Part shown: positions 1 through 7,025 of the stretch, in pieces
Layout of the letters: every line of letters begins with the position of its first letter
Position numbering within the stretch: the first letter of the stretch is position 1
Source: Phycisphaerae bacterium RAS1
GTDB lineage: Bacteria > Planctomycetota > Phycisphaerae > UBA1845 > Fen-1342
Assembly (NCBI GenBank): GCA_007859745.1
Contig: SMLU01000001.1
Location: 868,001 to 932,000 of the forward strand
Reading direction: 5' to 3'
Length of the DNA: 64,000 nt
The notes under the pieces: model-generated
What the model was told of the DNA's origin: nothing
Databases searched by the model: none
The model's input: only the letters and a program-made list of their open reading frames with translations
Made by a program: the position numbers and the translations under genes

Positions 1-145
1 AGATCACGGCGAGGGCCATGCGGTCCTTCATGCTTCCGGTGGGATTCTCCCATTCGAGCTTGACGAAGATCTCCGCGCAGTCGGGCGGGACCACCCGGCG
101 GAGTTGAACCATGGATGTGTGGCCGATGGCTTGGAGGATATCCAT
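1..145 (-). CDS. PLP-dependent cysteine synthase family protein, N-terminal fragment
   Basis: This is the first 48 codons of a gene that continues past the left edge. The translation opens MDILQAIGHTSMVQLRRVVP and contains NPTGSMKDR, the fold-type II PLP signature. The Schiff-base lysine would be residue 40. The family includes cysteine synthase (CysK/CysM) and cystathionine beta-synthase. The start 'IGHTSMVQL' corresponds to the usual 'IGNTPLVxL' of O-acetylserine sulfhydrylases. An in-frame GTG nine codons upstream is an alternative start. Substrate cannot be decided from this fragment. Confidence 0.8.
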   Translation of the reverse strand, partial: MDILQAIGHTSMVQLRRVVPPDCAEIFVKLEWENPTGSMKDRMALAVI

Positions 146-200
146 GATCGGGACCTTCGCCGGCGTTGTCACAATCGACGGGCGAGAGAGCTTGTGCACA

Positions 201-271
201 TTTGGGTGGGACGGGCGTCTCGCCCGTCCCCGCGGTCTCAGGAACGGGCAAGATGCCCGTTCCACCCGAAA
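201..271. repeat. REP family B palindrome (copy 1)
   Basis: Two inverted segments of the form GGGTGGGACGGGCG ... CGTTCCACCC surround smaller palindromes (ACGGGCGtctCGCCCGT and ACGGGCAagaTGCCCGT). Related copies lie at about 12586-12627, 36903-36930 (inside flhF) and 45400-45470. It fills the gap between the PLP-enzyme gene and the zinc-ribbon gene. Confidence 0.8.
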
Positions 272-282
272 ATGTCCACAGA

Positions 283-1110
283 TTAGGCGCGCTTGGCCTG
301 GCTCGAATCGTCGCACGACGGGCGCTGCCGCGTCGAAACAAAGACTGCCAGGCGCACGGCTGCGACGACGCCGACGAGAATCGCCGTGCCGCAAAGCGGA
401 ATCATCGCGAAAATCAGGACAACGGCGAAGGACGCTCCAAGCCGGATCAGCGCGGCCGTGATGAGCGCCAGCGGCGCGGTCACGGTGAACGTGAAGCACG
501 CGGTCTGCGCCAACTCGATCGCCGCATGGCAGCCGAAGCCCTCGGCCATATCCTCGACCAGGTGGTACAGCAGAGCAATCAACACCGAGAGCAGCACCCA
601 AAGAAGCCAGAACGCAGCGTCAGTGACGCCCGCAACGGTCGCCGCGCGAAGTGTGAGCGCGGGTGCAAGCGGCGACAGGAGAAGCGCCAGGACGGCGGCA
701 ACGATGATCGCGGCGATGCCCACGGTGTGCGCCGCACGCCGCACCCAGGCGTCTTCGTCGGGCCCGCCGGCGGGCCGCCTCGGAAGCAGCACCCACGTGC
801 CCGCCGTCATCGCGGCGGCAGCGATCAAACCCAGGAATATCCCCGATCCGGTGCTCGGCGGAATAACGCGCGCCGCAAGCATCGCCAGCACGAGCGACAG
901 AGGTACTGCTGCGCCCGCGGCGAGCAGTGCTGCGGCGATCCGCCAGCGGCGCCGCGGATCCACCAAGGCCAGTGCGGCGGACTGGAATGAACGTTCGACC
1001 GCCTCGGCGCATTCGGGGCACCGGCCCGAGCGAATCAGGCCGCGGAGGTTGTAGCCGCAAGCGGTGCAATAAAGGTCGCGCTCGATCGCTGAAGCCACGC
1101 GGTTGTCCAT
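283..1110 (-). CDS. Zinc-ribbon polytopic membrane protein, function unknown
   Basis: This 275-residue protein starts with a four-cysteine zinc ribbon (C15, C18, C31, C34; CTACGYNLRG then CPEC). Several hydrophobic segments follow between about residues 55 and 260 that look membrane-spanning. Proteins with a 'CxxCGYNLRG' ribbon fused to membrane helices are frequent in planctomycetes, but I know of no assigned function. It lies 19 bases downstream of the ferredoxin gene on the same strand, so the two may be co-transcribed. The ribbon would face the cytoplasm if the N-terminus stays inside, which is an inference. Confidence 0.75.
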   Translation of the reverse strand: MDNRVASAIERDLYCTACGYNLRGLIRSGRCPECAEAVERSFQSAALALVDPRRRWRIAAALLAAGAAVPLSLVLAMLAARVIPPSTGSGIFLGLIAAAAMTAGTWVLLPRRPAGGPDEDAWVRRAAHTVGIAAIIVAAVLALLLSPLAPALTLRAATVAGVTDAAFWLLWVLLSVLIALLYHLVEDMAEGFGCHAAIELAQTACFTFTVTAPLALITAALIRLGASFAVVLIFAMIPLCGTAILVGVVAAVRLAVFVSTRQRPSCDDSSQAKRA

Positions 1111-1129
1111 CGCCGGCTCGTGGGCCGTC

Positions 1130-1507
1130 TCATCGTACGCCGCCCAGAGAAACGGCGCCGCCGCGGTGCGGGCAGCGCGGCGTGTTCAAACATCCGTCCG
1201 GGAGCATCAGCCGCTGCACCGGCTCGCCGCCGATCAGGTGCTTTTCGACGATTTCGGCCACGTCCTCGCGCTTCACAAAGCCGTACCAGACGCCGTCGGG
1301 GTACACGACCAGCGTCGGGCCGTGCTCGCATTGATCCAGGCAGCCGGCGTGATTGGCGCGGATGCGGCCCTTCATGCCGCGCTTTTCCAACTCGGTTTTG
1401 AGCGCCTCGCGGATGGCCTCGCTGCCCTTGTCCGTGCAGCAGCCGCGCGGGTGGCCGGCGTCGCGCTTGTTGCCGCAGACGAAGATGTGCCGTTCGAATC
1501 TGGGCAT
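1130..1507 (-). CDS. Thioredoxin-like [2Fe-2S] ferredoxin
   Basis: The 125-residue protein begins MPRFERHIFVCGN and carries cysteines at 11, 23/24, 56 and 60 in the spacing of thioredoxin-fold (Shethna-type) [2Fe-2S] ferredoxins, with the typical GCLDQCEHGP segment. It should carry one [2Fe-2S] cluster and act as a small cytoplasmic electron carrier; the partner enzyme is unknown. Two further cysteines (in DGCLNTPRCP) in the C-terminal tail are outside the core fold. It lies just upstream of the zinc-ribbon membrane gene. Confidence 0.88.
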   Translation of the reverse strand: MPRFERHIFVCGNKRDAGHPRGCCTDKGSEAIREALKTELEKRGMKGRIRANHAGCLDQCEHGPTLVVYPDGVWYGFVKREDVAEIVEKHLIGGEPVQRLMLPDGCLNTPRCPHRGGAVSLGGVR

Positions 1508-1579
1508 GGTTTGCTCCGATGCCGGGAAGTGTAACGGCCAGGTACGGACCGCGGGTAACCGGCCAGCCGTTGGCGGCCC

Positions 1580-1641
1580 ACGGTCGGCACGGGGGCCGGC
1601 CGCTACCCAAAGCCGTCGGACGCGGAGGTCCGACGCTACCG
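1580..1641. repeat. Adjacent REP family D and C palindromes
   Basis: A family D unit (GGCACGGGGGCCGGCCGCTAC, about 1585-1606) is followed directly by a family C unit (CCGTCGGACGCGGAGGTCC... at 1613-1641). The right end of the C unit, read on the - strand as GTAGCGTCGGAC, contains the TAG stop codon of the neighbouring lipoprotein gene. Confidence 0.8.
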
Positions 1642-2133
1642 CAGCGTGAAACGAACGCCGTTGATCTGAATCGCTTCGAGCCGCCGCAGGCCTTCGACGA
1701 ACGCGACGGCGGCGTATGCGCTGCCGTCGGGCTGAAAGCTGCCGCCGTTGAAGGTGAAGCTCAGCTCACCGCGCTCGCCGCTGCCGCGGGCGGCCACGCC
1801 GTCGAGCGGGGTCGGCCCGTCAATCGGCGTGCCGGCGAGACTGATCACAGCGATGACCATGCCGCGCCGCAGATCCGGCGCCGGGCCGATCGCCGGCAGC
1901 GCGGTTGACAGGCGCTGCCAGTCGGCCGCACTGCGGATGCAGGCCACTCCCAGTCGCGGGCTGAGGAGCGTGCAAATCGGGCGCAGCGCGGTGAAGTCGC
2001 GCAGCGGGCCGTCGGCGAGCTGCTGCGTCGCCAGCGGCTGAGGGCCGTGGGCAGCGGCGTCTAACCCCCAGTCGCGCCGCGCACAACCGGGGGAGGTAAG
2101 TGCAGCGGCGACGAGCAGGGCGACGAATCTCAC
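1636..2133 (-). CDS. Small putative lipoprotein, function unknown
   Basis: I place the start at a GTG giving MRFVALLVAAALTSPGCARR, a short positively charged N-terminus, a hydrophobic stretch and a cysteine at about residue 17 that fits a loose lipobox. Upstream in-frame codons are repeat DNA and are unlikely to be translated. The mature part (165 residues in all) has no domain I recognise; it ends EAIQINGVRFTLR. The stop codon TAG lies inside a REP element, so the present C-terminus may be the product of a repeat insertion. Confidence 0.6.
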   Translation of the reverse strand: MRFVALLVAAALTSPGCARRDWGLDAAAHGPQPLATQQLADGPLRDFTALRPICTLLSPRLGVACIRSAADWQRLSTALPAIGPAPDLRRGMVIAVISLAGTPIDGPTPLDGVAARGSGERGELSFTFNGGSFQPDGSAYAAVAFVEGLRRLEAIQINGVRFTLR

Positions 2134-2173
2134 CCCGCCGCCCGGGCGAGTGGCCAGGGACCTTGGCGCGCAT

Positions 2174-2261
2174 CCGAGCCCCAAGCGCAAGCGCGTGGGT
2201 GTTTTTGGGCGACCGACGGCGCTCCGTACAAATTCCCGCGCGCTTGCGCTTGGGGCTCGGA
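2174..2261. repeat. Inverted-repeat element, family E (copy 1)
   Basis: Arms CCGAGCCCCAAGCGCAAGCG and CGCTTGCGCTTGGGGCTCGG enclose about 48 bases. Two further copies occur inside larger elements at 45520-45669 and 61995-62145. It occupies the middle of the 2134-2443 gap between the lipoprotein gene and ald. I see no gene in the rest of that gap. Confidence 0.85.
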
Positions 2262-2443
2262 GCGCAGTCGTGCCAAAATCCCTAGCCCCACCCCGGCCTG
2301 GCGGAAACTTGAAAAGCGCTGGCGGCACCCTTAGGCTCTCGATTTCCTGACTGGATCAGGTACGTCCGAATCAGGGTCGGAATCGAGCGCCTGATCCGCC
2401 AGCAAGCGCTATCGACCAATCCCGGCACAGGCAGGAGTTGCCC

Positions 2444-3550
2444 ATGATCGTCGGCGTCCCGAAGGAAGTGAAGACAGACGAGTATCGCGTTGCGGTGGTG
2501 CCGGCGGGCGTCGAGCAACTGCGGCGGTCCGGGCACACCGTGCTGGTCGAGGAAGGCGCCGGCGTCGGGTCGGGGATTCCGGACGAGGATTATAAGGCCC
2601 TCGGCGCGCAGATCGTGCCGACGGCCAAGGAAGTCTGGGGCCAGTCCGACCTGATCTGCAAGGTGAAGGAGCCGCTGCCGCAGGAGTATGGACTGATCCG
2701 CAAGGACCAGATTCTCTTCACCTATCTGCATTTCGCCGCCAGCCGCGAACTGACGGACGGCGTCTTGAAGTCGGGCTGCGTGGCGATTGCGTACGAGACG
2801 ATCGTCGATGAGCAAGGGCGCTTGCCGCTGCTGGCGCCGATGAGCGAAGTGGCCGGGAAGATGAGCATTCAGGAGGGGGCCAAGTTCCTTGAAAAGCCGA
2901 TGATGGGCCGCGGGATTCTGCTGGGCGGCGTGCCCGGCGTCGAACCGGCGAATGTGATGGTCCTGGGCGGCGGGATCGTGGGGACGGCGGCGGCGAAGGT
3001 GGCGGCGGGCTTGGGGGCGCACGTCATCGTCATGGACGTCGATCTCTATCGTCTGCGCTATCTCGACGACATCATGCCGGACAACGTCGTTACCGTATAC
3101 AGCACGGCCGAGGCGATTCGGCGGCACCTCTCGGAGGCGGACCTGGTGATCGGGGCGGTGCTGATCCCCGGGGCGCGCTGCCCGATGCTGATTCCGCGCG
3201 ACTATTTGACGCTGATGAAGCACGGCGCCGTGATCGTCGACGTCGGCGTGGACCAGGGCGGCTGCTGCGAGACGATCAAGCCGACGACGCACTCGAACCC
3301 GACGTATCTCGTGGATGGCGTCGTCCATTACGGCGTCGCGAACATGCCCGGCGCGGTCGGCCGTACGAGCACGTTCGCCCTGACGAACGCGACCATTCGC
3401 TACCTGCTGAAGATCGCCAACCTGGGCTGGAAAAAGGCGGCGGGGAGCGACCGCGGGCTGGCTGAGGGCATCAACATGCTGCAGGGGAAGGTGACGAACA
3501 AGCCGGTGGCGGAAGCGTTCAACATGAAGTACGAGGCGGCGGCGCTGTAG
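2444..3550 (+). CDS. ald: Alanine dehydrogenase
   Basis: Catalyses the NAD-dependent interconversion of L-alanine and pyruvate plus ammonium. With the ATG at 2444 (AGGAG six bases upstream; a TTG two codons earlier is less likely) the protein has 368 residues, near the usual ~370. Numbering matches characterised enzymes: R15, K75 and H96 for substrate binding and catalysis, the Rossmann loop GGGIVG at 175-180, D198 for NAD ribose, and D270. It stands alone between the lipoprotein gene and the broken kinase gene and is probably a monocistronic cytoplasmic enzyme. Confidence 0.97.
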   Translation: MIVGVPKEVKTDEYRVAVVPAGVEQLRRSGHTVLVEEGAGVGSGIPDEDYKALGAQIVPTAKEVWGQSDLICKVKEPLPQEYGLIRKDQILFTYLHFAASRELTDGVLKSGCVAIAYETIVDEQGRLPLLAPMSEVAGKMSIQEGAKFLEKPMMGRGILLGGVPGVEPANVMVLGGGIVGTAAAKVAAGLGAHVIVMDVDLYRLRYLDDIMPDNVVTVYSTAEAIRRHLSEADLVIGAVLIPGARCPMLIPRDYLTLMKHGAVIVDVGVDQGGCCETIKPTTHSNPTYLVDGVVHYGVANMPGAVGRTSTFALTNATIRYLLKIANLGWKKAAGSDRGLAEGINMLQGKVTNKPVAEAFNMKYEAAAL

Positions 3551-3615
3551 ACGCGTCGTTCCGCTCCCTCACGATCCCGGCTCTGTTTGCGGCGCTTGAA
3601 ACGCGGGGCGGCGGA

Positions 3616-4849
3616 TCACGCACCAGATCCGCCTTCGAGCCGATCGACTTCCGCCTGAATCCGCTGCTTTTCCACGCGAAGCAGCTCATTGGCCGGGGCC
3701 GCCTTGGTGGCGGCGTCGATGTGCTCAAGGGCCTCCAGCCACCAGCGCGCCGCGTCATCGCGGCGACTCAGCGCGTCGCAGAGCCTTGCCATGCGCCCCG
3801 CAGCCGTGGCGGCCGCGTAGCGCGGCTTGGCGGCGGCGGGGTCTGTGGCGAGATACTCGCGGGCGGCCTTCATCGCCTCGTCGTAATACGTGCGGGCCTG
3901 ATTCTTGTCATCGGCTTTCAGCGCCGCGTCGCCGGCCATGCCGCAAATGTCTGCAAGGTCGTAGAGGCCGCGTGCATCGGCGCTATCGGCGAGCCGCAAT
4001 TGCCTAGCCTGCTCGACCGCCTGAGCCAGCAGCGGCTGGACTTGTGACCACTGTTTCTCGCTCACCAGCAAGTCGGCCAGCGCCTTCTGAGCTTCGAGCA
4101 CATCCCGCTGCGCTCGGGCCGTCTCCGGCTCGCGCTGCAGCAGCCCCCGCCGCAGCTCCAGCGCGCGCGCAATGTGTTGTCGGGCTATTTCGATCGATCG
4201 GGCCTGGCCAGCGTCGAGCACGGCTCGACCGATCTTCAGGTGGGCGACGGACGCGTCGCGAGCCGCACGAATGTCGCCTGGGTGCTCGCGGAGGACCTCC
4301 TCGCGCAGGGCCAGCGACTCCTCGAAGAGCCGCAGTCCGCCTTCCGCGTCGCCGCCCGTGCGAAGGAAATCACCCCGCTTGACCAGCGCGACGGCCAACT
4401 GGGACCGGCTTTCCCGGTCGCCGGGCAGCGTCGCCACAAGCCGCCGCGTGATCGACTCGGACTCGCGGTAGAGCGCGTCCGCCTGAATCGACTCGCGCGA
4501 GGGGGCGCGGCGGTCGGCGAGCTTGACACAACTGGCGGCCAGTTCGAGCTGCAGCTCCCGGTTTTCCGGCCGCGCCGCAGCCAGCTTGCGGCGAATCTCG
4601 AGCGCCTTTTCGAACGAGCGTGCCCATTCCGCCGCGGCCGACTTCGCCGACGACGCGGTAGGGTCCGATGCGTTCCGGCGGGCGGTCGCGGTCGGCGCGG
4701 GTGATGGCGTCGTCAGTATTGCCGGGCCCGTGAGCGCCCGCTCCTGACCCGCCGGCAGCCCCGACCCCCGGATCGGCAAGCTGTGTCCAGTCATCGGTCG
4801 GCTGGTTGCCGCGCGATGGGCGGGTCGGGTCGTGATCTGCGACGGACAT
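3616..4849 (-). pseudogene. Ser/Thr protein kinase-TPR protein with the kinase core deleted
   Basis: From the ATG at 4849 one frame reads a low-complexity N-terminus and then ERIGPYRVVGEVGRGGMGT, the start and glycine-rich loop of a planctomycete Hanks-type kinase. At the glycine loop (about 4620-4630) homology jumps to another frame: RSFEKALEIRRKLAAARPEN and on to a C-terminal TPR-like helical region ending at 3616. The lost part would hold the catalytic lysine, HRD and DFG motifs and any membrane segment. The first frame stops at about 4370. A deletion with a frameshift explains this best. The TPR part may still be an open frame of its own, but I see no good start for it. Confidence 0.75.
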
Positions 4850-4968
4850 GACGGCTCTCGCGACGGGTCCCACCATCGTATTCGACGGCGGCGTCTTCGG
4901 GCAAAGGGAGCTTCCAGGATCGGACGGGGATCGGCGTATCCCGTGAGAGGTCGCGATTGGCGGCGTCT

Positions 4969-5069
4969 TTCCGAACCCGCCGCGCCAGGCGGAGGGTTGC
5001 CGATCGTTAGCGATCGGCGCCCCACAAGCCGCGGACGTCACCCCGCCGCTCGGCGCGGCGGGTTCGGAC
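4969..5069. repeat. REPIN-like element, family A (copy 1)
   Basis: Head hairpin (TCCGAACCCGCCGCGCCAGG..., degenerate here) and inverted tail hairpin (CACCCCGCCGCTCGGCGCGG... GGTTCGGA) are separated by about 35 bases that include a short palindrome, CGATCGttagCGATCG. It sits in the 4850-5187 gap. The rest of that gap shows no gene, only a small GC palindrome near 5101-5130. Confidence 0.85.
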
Positions 5070-5187
5070 GGGTCCCCACCTGAAACCGGATGAGGCTCAC
5101 TGACCCGCCGGCGCGGGCGGGACGCCCGCAGTCCCCGATGGCCTGCCTCACGGTCGCAGCTCTGATTGCGTTGTCGAACCGCTTCCT

Positions 5188-6897
5188 TCACTCCGCCAGG
5201 GCGGCAATGAACGGGTTGATATCCAGGATATCGACCAACCCGTCGCCATTCAGATCGCCAAGCAGAATGTCGCAATCCGGGAACAGCAGCGCGTATTGAT
5301 CCGCGGCGCTCAGCGCCAGCACGAACGGGTTGATGTCCAGAATGTCCGTCGCGCCGTCGCAGTTCATGTCGCCCGGCGGCGTGGGCGGGCCGAGCCGCAG
5401 GTTCAGCCGCGTCGCCGGACCGGACGACACGACGATATCCTCGACAACGCGCGGCGCGCAGCCCGCCGCCTCGAAGCGCAGATCGTAATCGCCAGGCCGC
5501 AGCAGGCGGTGGTAGTCGCCCACGTCCGGATCGGTGTAGACGGTGTGACCGCGCCCGACAACGGTGACGGTCGCGGCCAGCGGCTGGCCCGTCAGGCGAT
5601 GGGTCACGACGCCGCGGACGCCGGTGAGCGCGGTCTCCAGGTAGGCCATCATCGACTCGCGGTTGTTATTCCAGTAGGTCACGATCTGTGACGCCGGGGG
5701 CGTGCTGTCGGCAAGTTCGATGGTCACCTCGTTCCCGCCCATGTAGACATAGGCCCAGTCCTGCATGCCGCCGTAGATCACGTACCAGTCGGCGCCATTT
5801 GTAATCCCATGGTAGAACGTCGGGCTGTTCCACATGGGGGCGTTGTAACGGCTGTACTCTTCGCTGGCCCAGATGAAGACATCGTCGTCGGGAGAAGCCG
5901 TGTAGACCGATTGACCGCTGGCATTGGCGTCGTAGGGGTAGTTCACCACCATGGCCCCGCTGTGAAAATTGGCCGAGAGCGTCAGCGAGCGCCCGAATCG
6001 CCAGTTCATGATGTTGGCCGTCTCCACTTCGCGGCCGGCGGGAGTATTGACCGGGCTGGTGTACGGACAGGGGAAATTGCGGTTCAAGTTGACGCCGTGC
6101 GCGTTGTTGCGCGTGCCGTTCACAAAGCCGTCGGGATTCATCACGGGGACAATCCAGATTTCAAGCGAGTTCACCAGGTTCTGCACGCGCGGATCGGCGG
6201 CGTAGTTGGAAGTGAGGTAATCGATCAGGCCTAGGCACATCTCCATTCCGATAATTTCGTCGCCGTGCATGGTCGAAATGTAGGCGACTTCCGGCTCGTC
6301 CTCCTGCAACTGCACGTTGTCGCTAATGCACAGCGCCCACATCGTGCGGCCCTGCACGGTTAGCCCGAGGTTCACGCGACGGCACAACCCCGGATGAAGC
6401 GCCTCAGCCGCGGCGAGGTCGGCCTCAACCTGCGCGTAGGTGTGGTACGCAGCCCGGTCTTCGGGAGCCAGCGGCGGCGACGCCGGCCGTTGTGCGTCGC
6501 GCGGATCGGCGCCGGCAGCGATCAAAATCTCGGCCAATGCGCCTAGTCGCGCGAGCGCTTCCGGCTCCCCGGGGCATGCACGAGCCGCCAGCGCCAGCGG
6601 CGTCAAGCCGGAGAGGTTTCGAGCGCGTACGTCCGCGCCCGCCGCGATCAGTCGGGCGGCGACGTCCGTTCGCAATCGTCGCGCGGCCAGATGCAGCGGC
6701 GTTTCGCCGTTGGCGTCGGCCGCGGCGACGTCTGTGCCGCCGGCAAGGAGTTCAGCACACTCCCCGGCGTCGCCGCGCAGCGCCGCCCAGTGGAGGGCCG
6801 AACGCCCGAAGGAGTCACTCGGTGGCGCGGCGACCGGCGGAGCGGCGAAGATCACGACGTTGCAGGCGAAGGTAGCCAAAAGCGCGAGGCGTTTCAT
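5188..6897 (-). CDS. Secreted ankyrin-repeat M14 zinc carboxypeptidase with dockerin-like C-terminus
   Basis: 569 residues. An N-terminal hydrophobic segment (about 1-25) looks like a signal peptide. Residues about 30-135 form three ankyrin repeats (GRSALHWAALRGD, GETPLHLAARR, GLTPLALAARA). An M14 metallocarboxypeptidase domain follows: zinc ligands H211 and E214 (MHGDE) and H312 (NFHSG), substrate loop NLNRN at 270-274, catalytic E394. A carboxypeptidase-regulatory-like beta domain runs about 425-505, and two Ca-binding dockerin-like motifs (DMNCDGATDILDINPF, DLNGDGLVDILDINPF) end the protein. It would trim C-terminal residues from peptides outside the cytoplasm. Ankyrin repeats on an exported peptidase are unusual. 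Confidence 0.9.
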   Translation of the reverse strand: MKRLALLATFACNVVIFAAPPVAAPPSDSFGRSALHWAALRGDAGECAELLAGGTDVAAADANGETPLHLAARRLRTDVAARLIAAGADVRARNLSGLTPLALAARACPGEPEALARLGALAEILIAAGADPRDAQRPASPPLAPEDRAAYHTYAQVEADLAAAEALHPGLCRRVNLGLTVQGRTMWALCISDNVQLQEDEPEVAYISTMHGDEIIGMEMCLGLIDYLTSNYAADPRVQNLVNSLEIWIVPVMNPDGFVNGTRNNAHGVNLNRNFPCPYTSPVNTPAGREVETANIMNWRFGRSLTLSANFHSGAMVVNYPYDANASGQSVYTASPDDDVFIWASEEYSRYNAPMWNSPTFYHGITNGADWYVIYGGMQDWAYVYMGGNEVTIELADSTPPASQIVTYWNNNRESMMAYLETALTGVRGVVTHRLTGQPLAATVTVVGRGHTVYTDPDVGDYHRLLRPGDYDLRFEAAGCAPRVVEDIVVSSGPATRLNLRLGPPTPPGDMNCDGATDILDINPFVLALSAADQYALLFPDCDILLGDLNGDGLVDILDINPFIAALAE

Positions 6898-6926
6898 GAC
6901 AAACGTCCTTTATGTGCGAAGCCCTC

Positions 6927-7006
6927 GTAGGCTGGGCTGGGCGTGTGGAGCCCAGCTTGGGCTGGGCTTAGCACGCCCAGCCCAGGCTACTACTACTACT
7001 ACTACT
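6927..7006. repeat. Inverted repeat plus TAC trinucleotide run
   Basis: Arms GTAGGCTGGGCTGGGCGTG (6927-6945) and CACGCCCAGCCCAGGCTAC (6972-6990) form a near-perfect hairpin. They are followed by six tandem TAC triplets. The element fills the space between the two protease genes and lies just upstream of the carboxypeptidase start. Confidence 0.75.
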
Positions 7007-7025
7007 CCCACACGCGGTCAAATCG

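Noticed and set aside
2282-3328. 348-codon - strand frame opposite ald
   Set aside because: Shadow of alanine dehydrogenase, whose active-site residues are all in place on the + strand.
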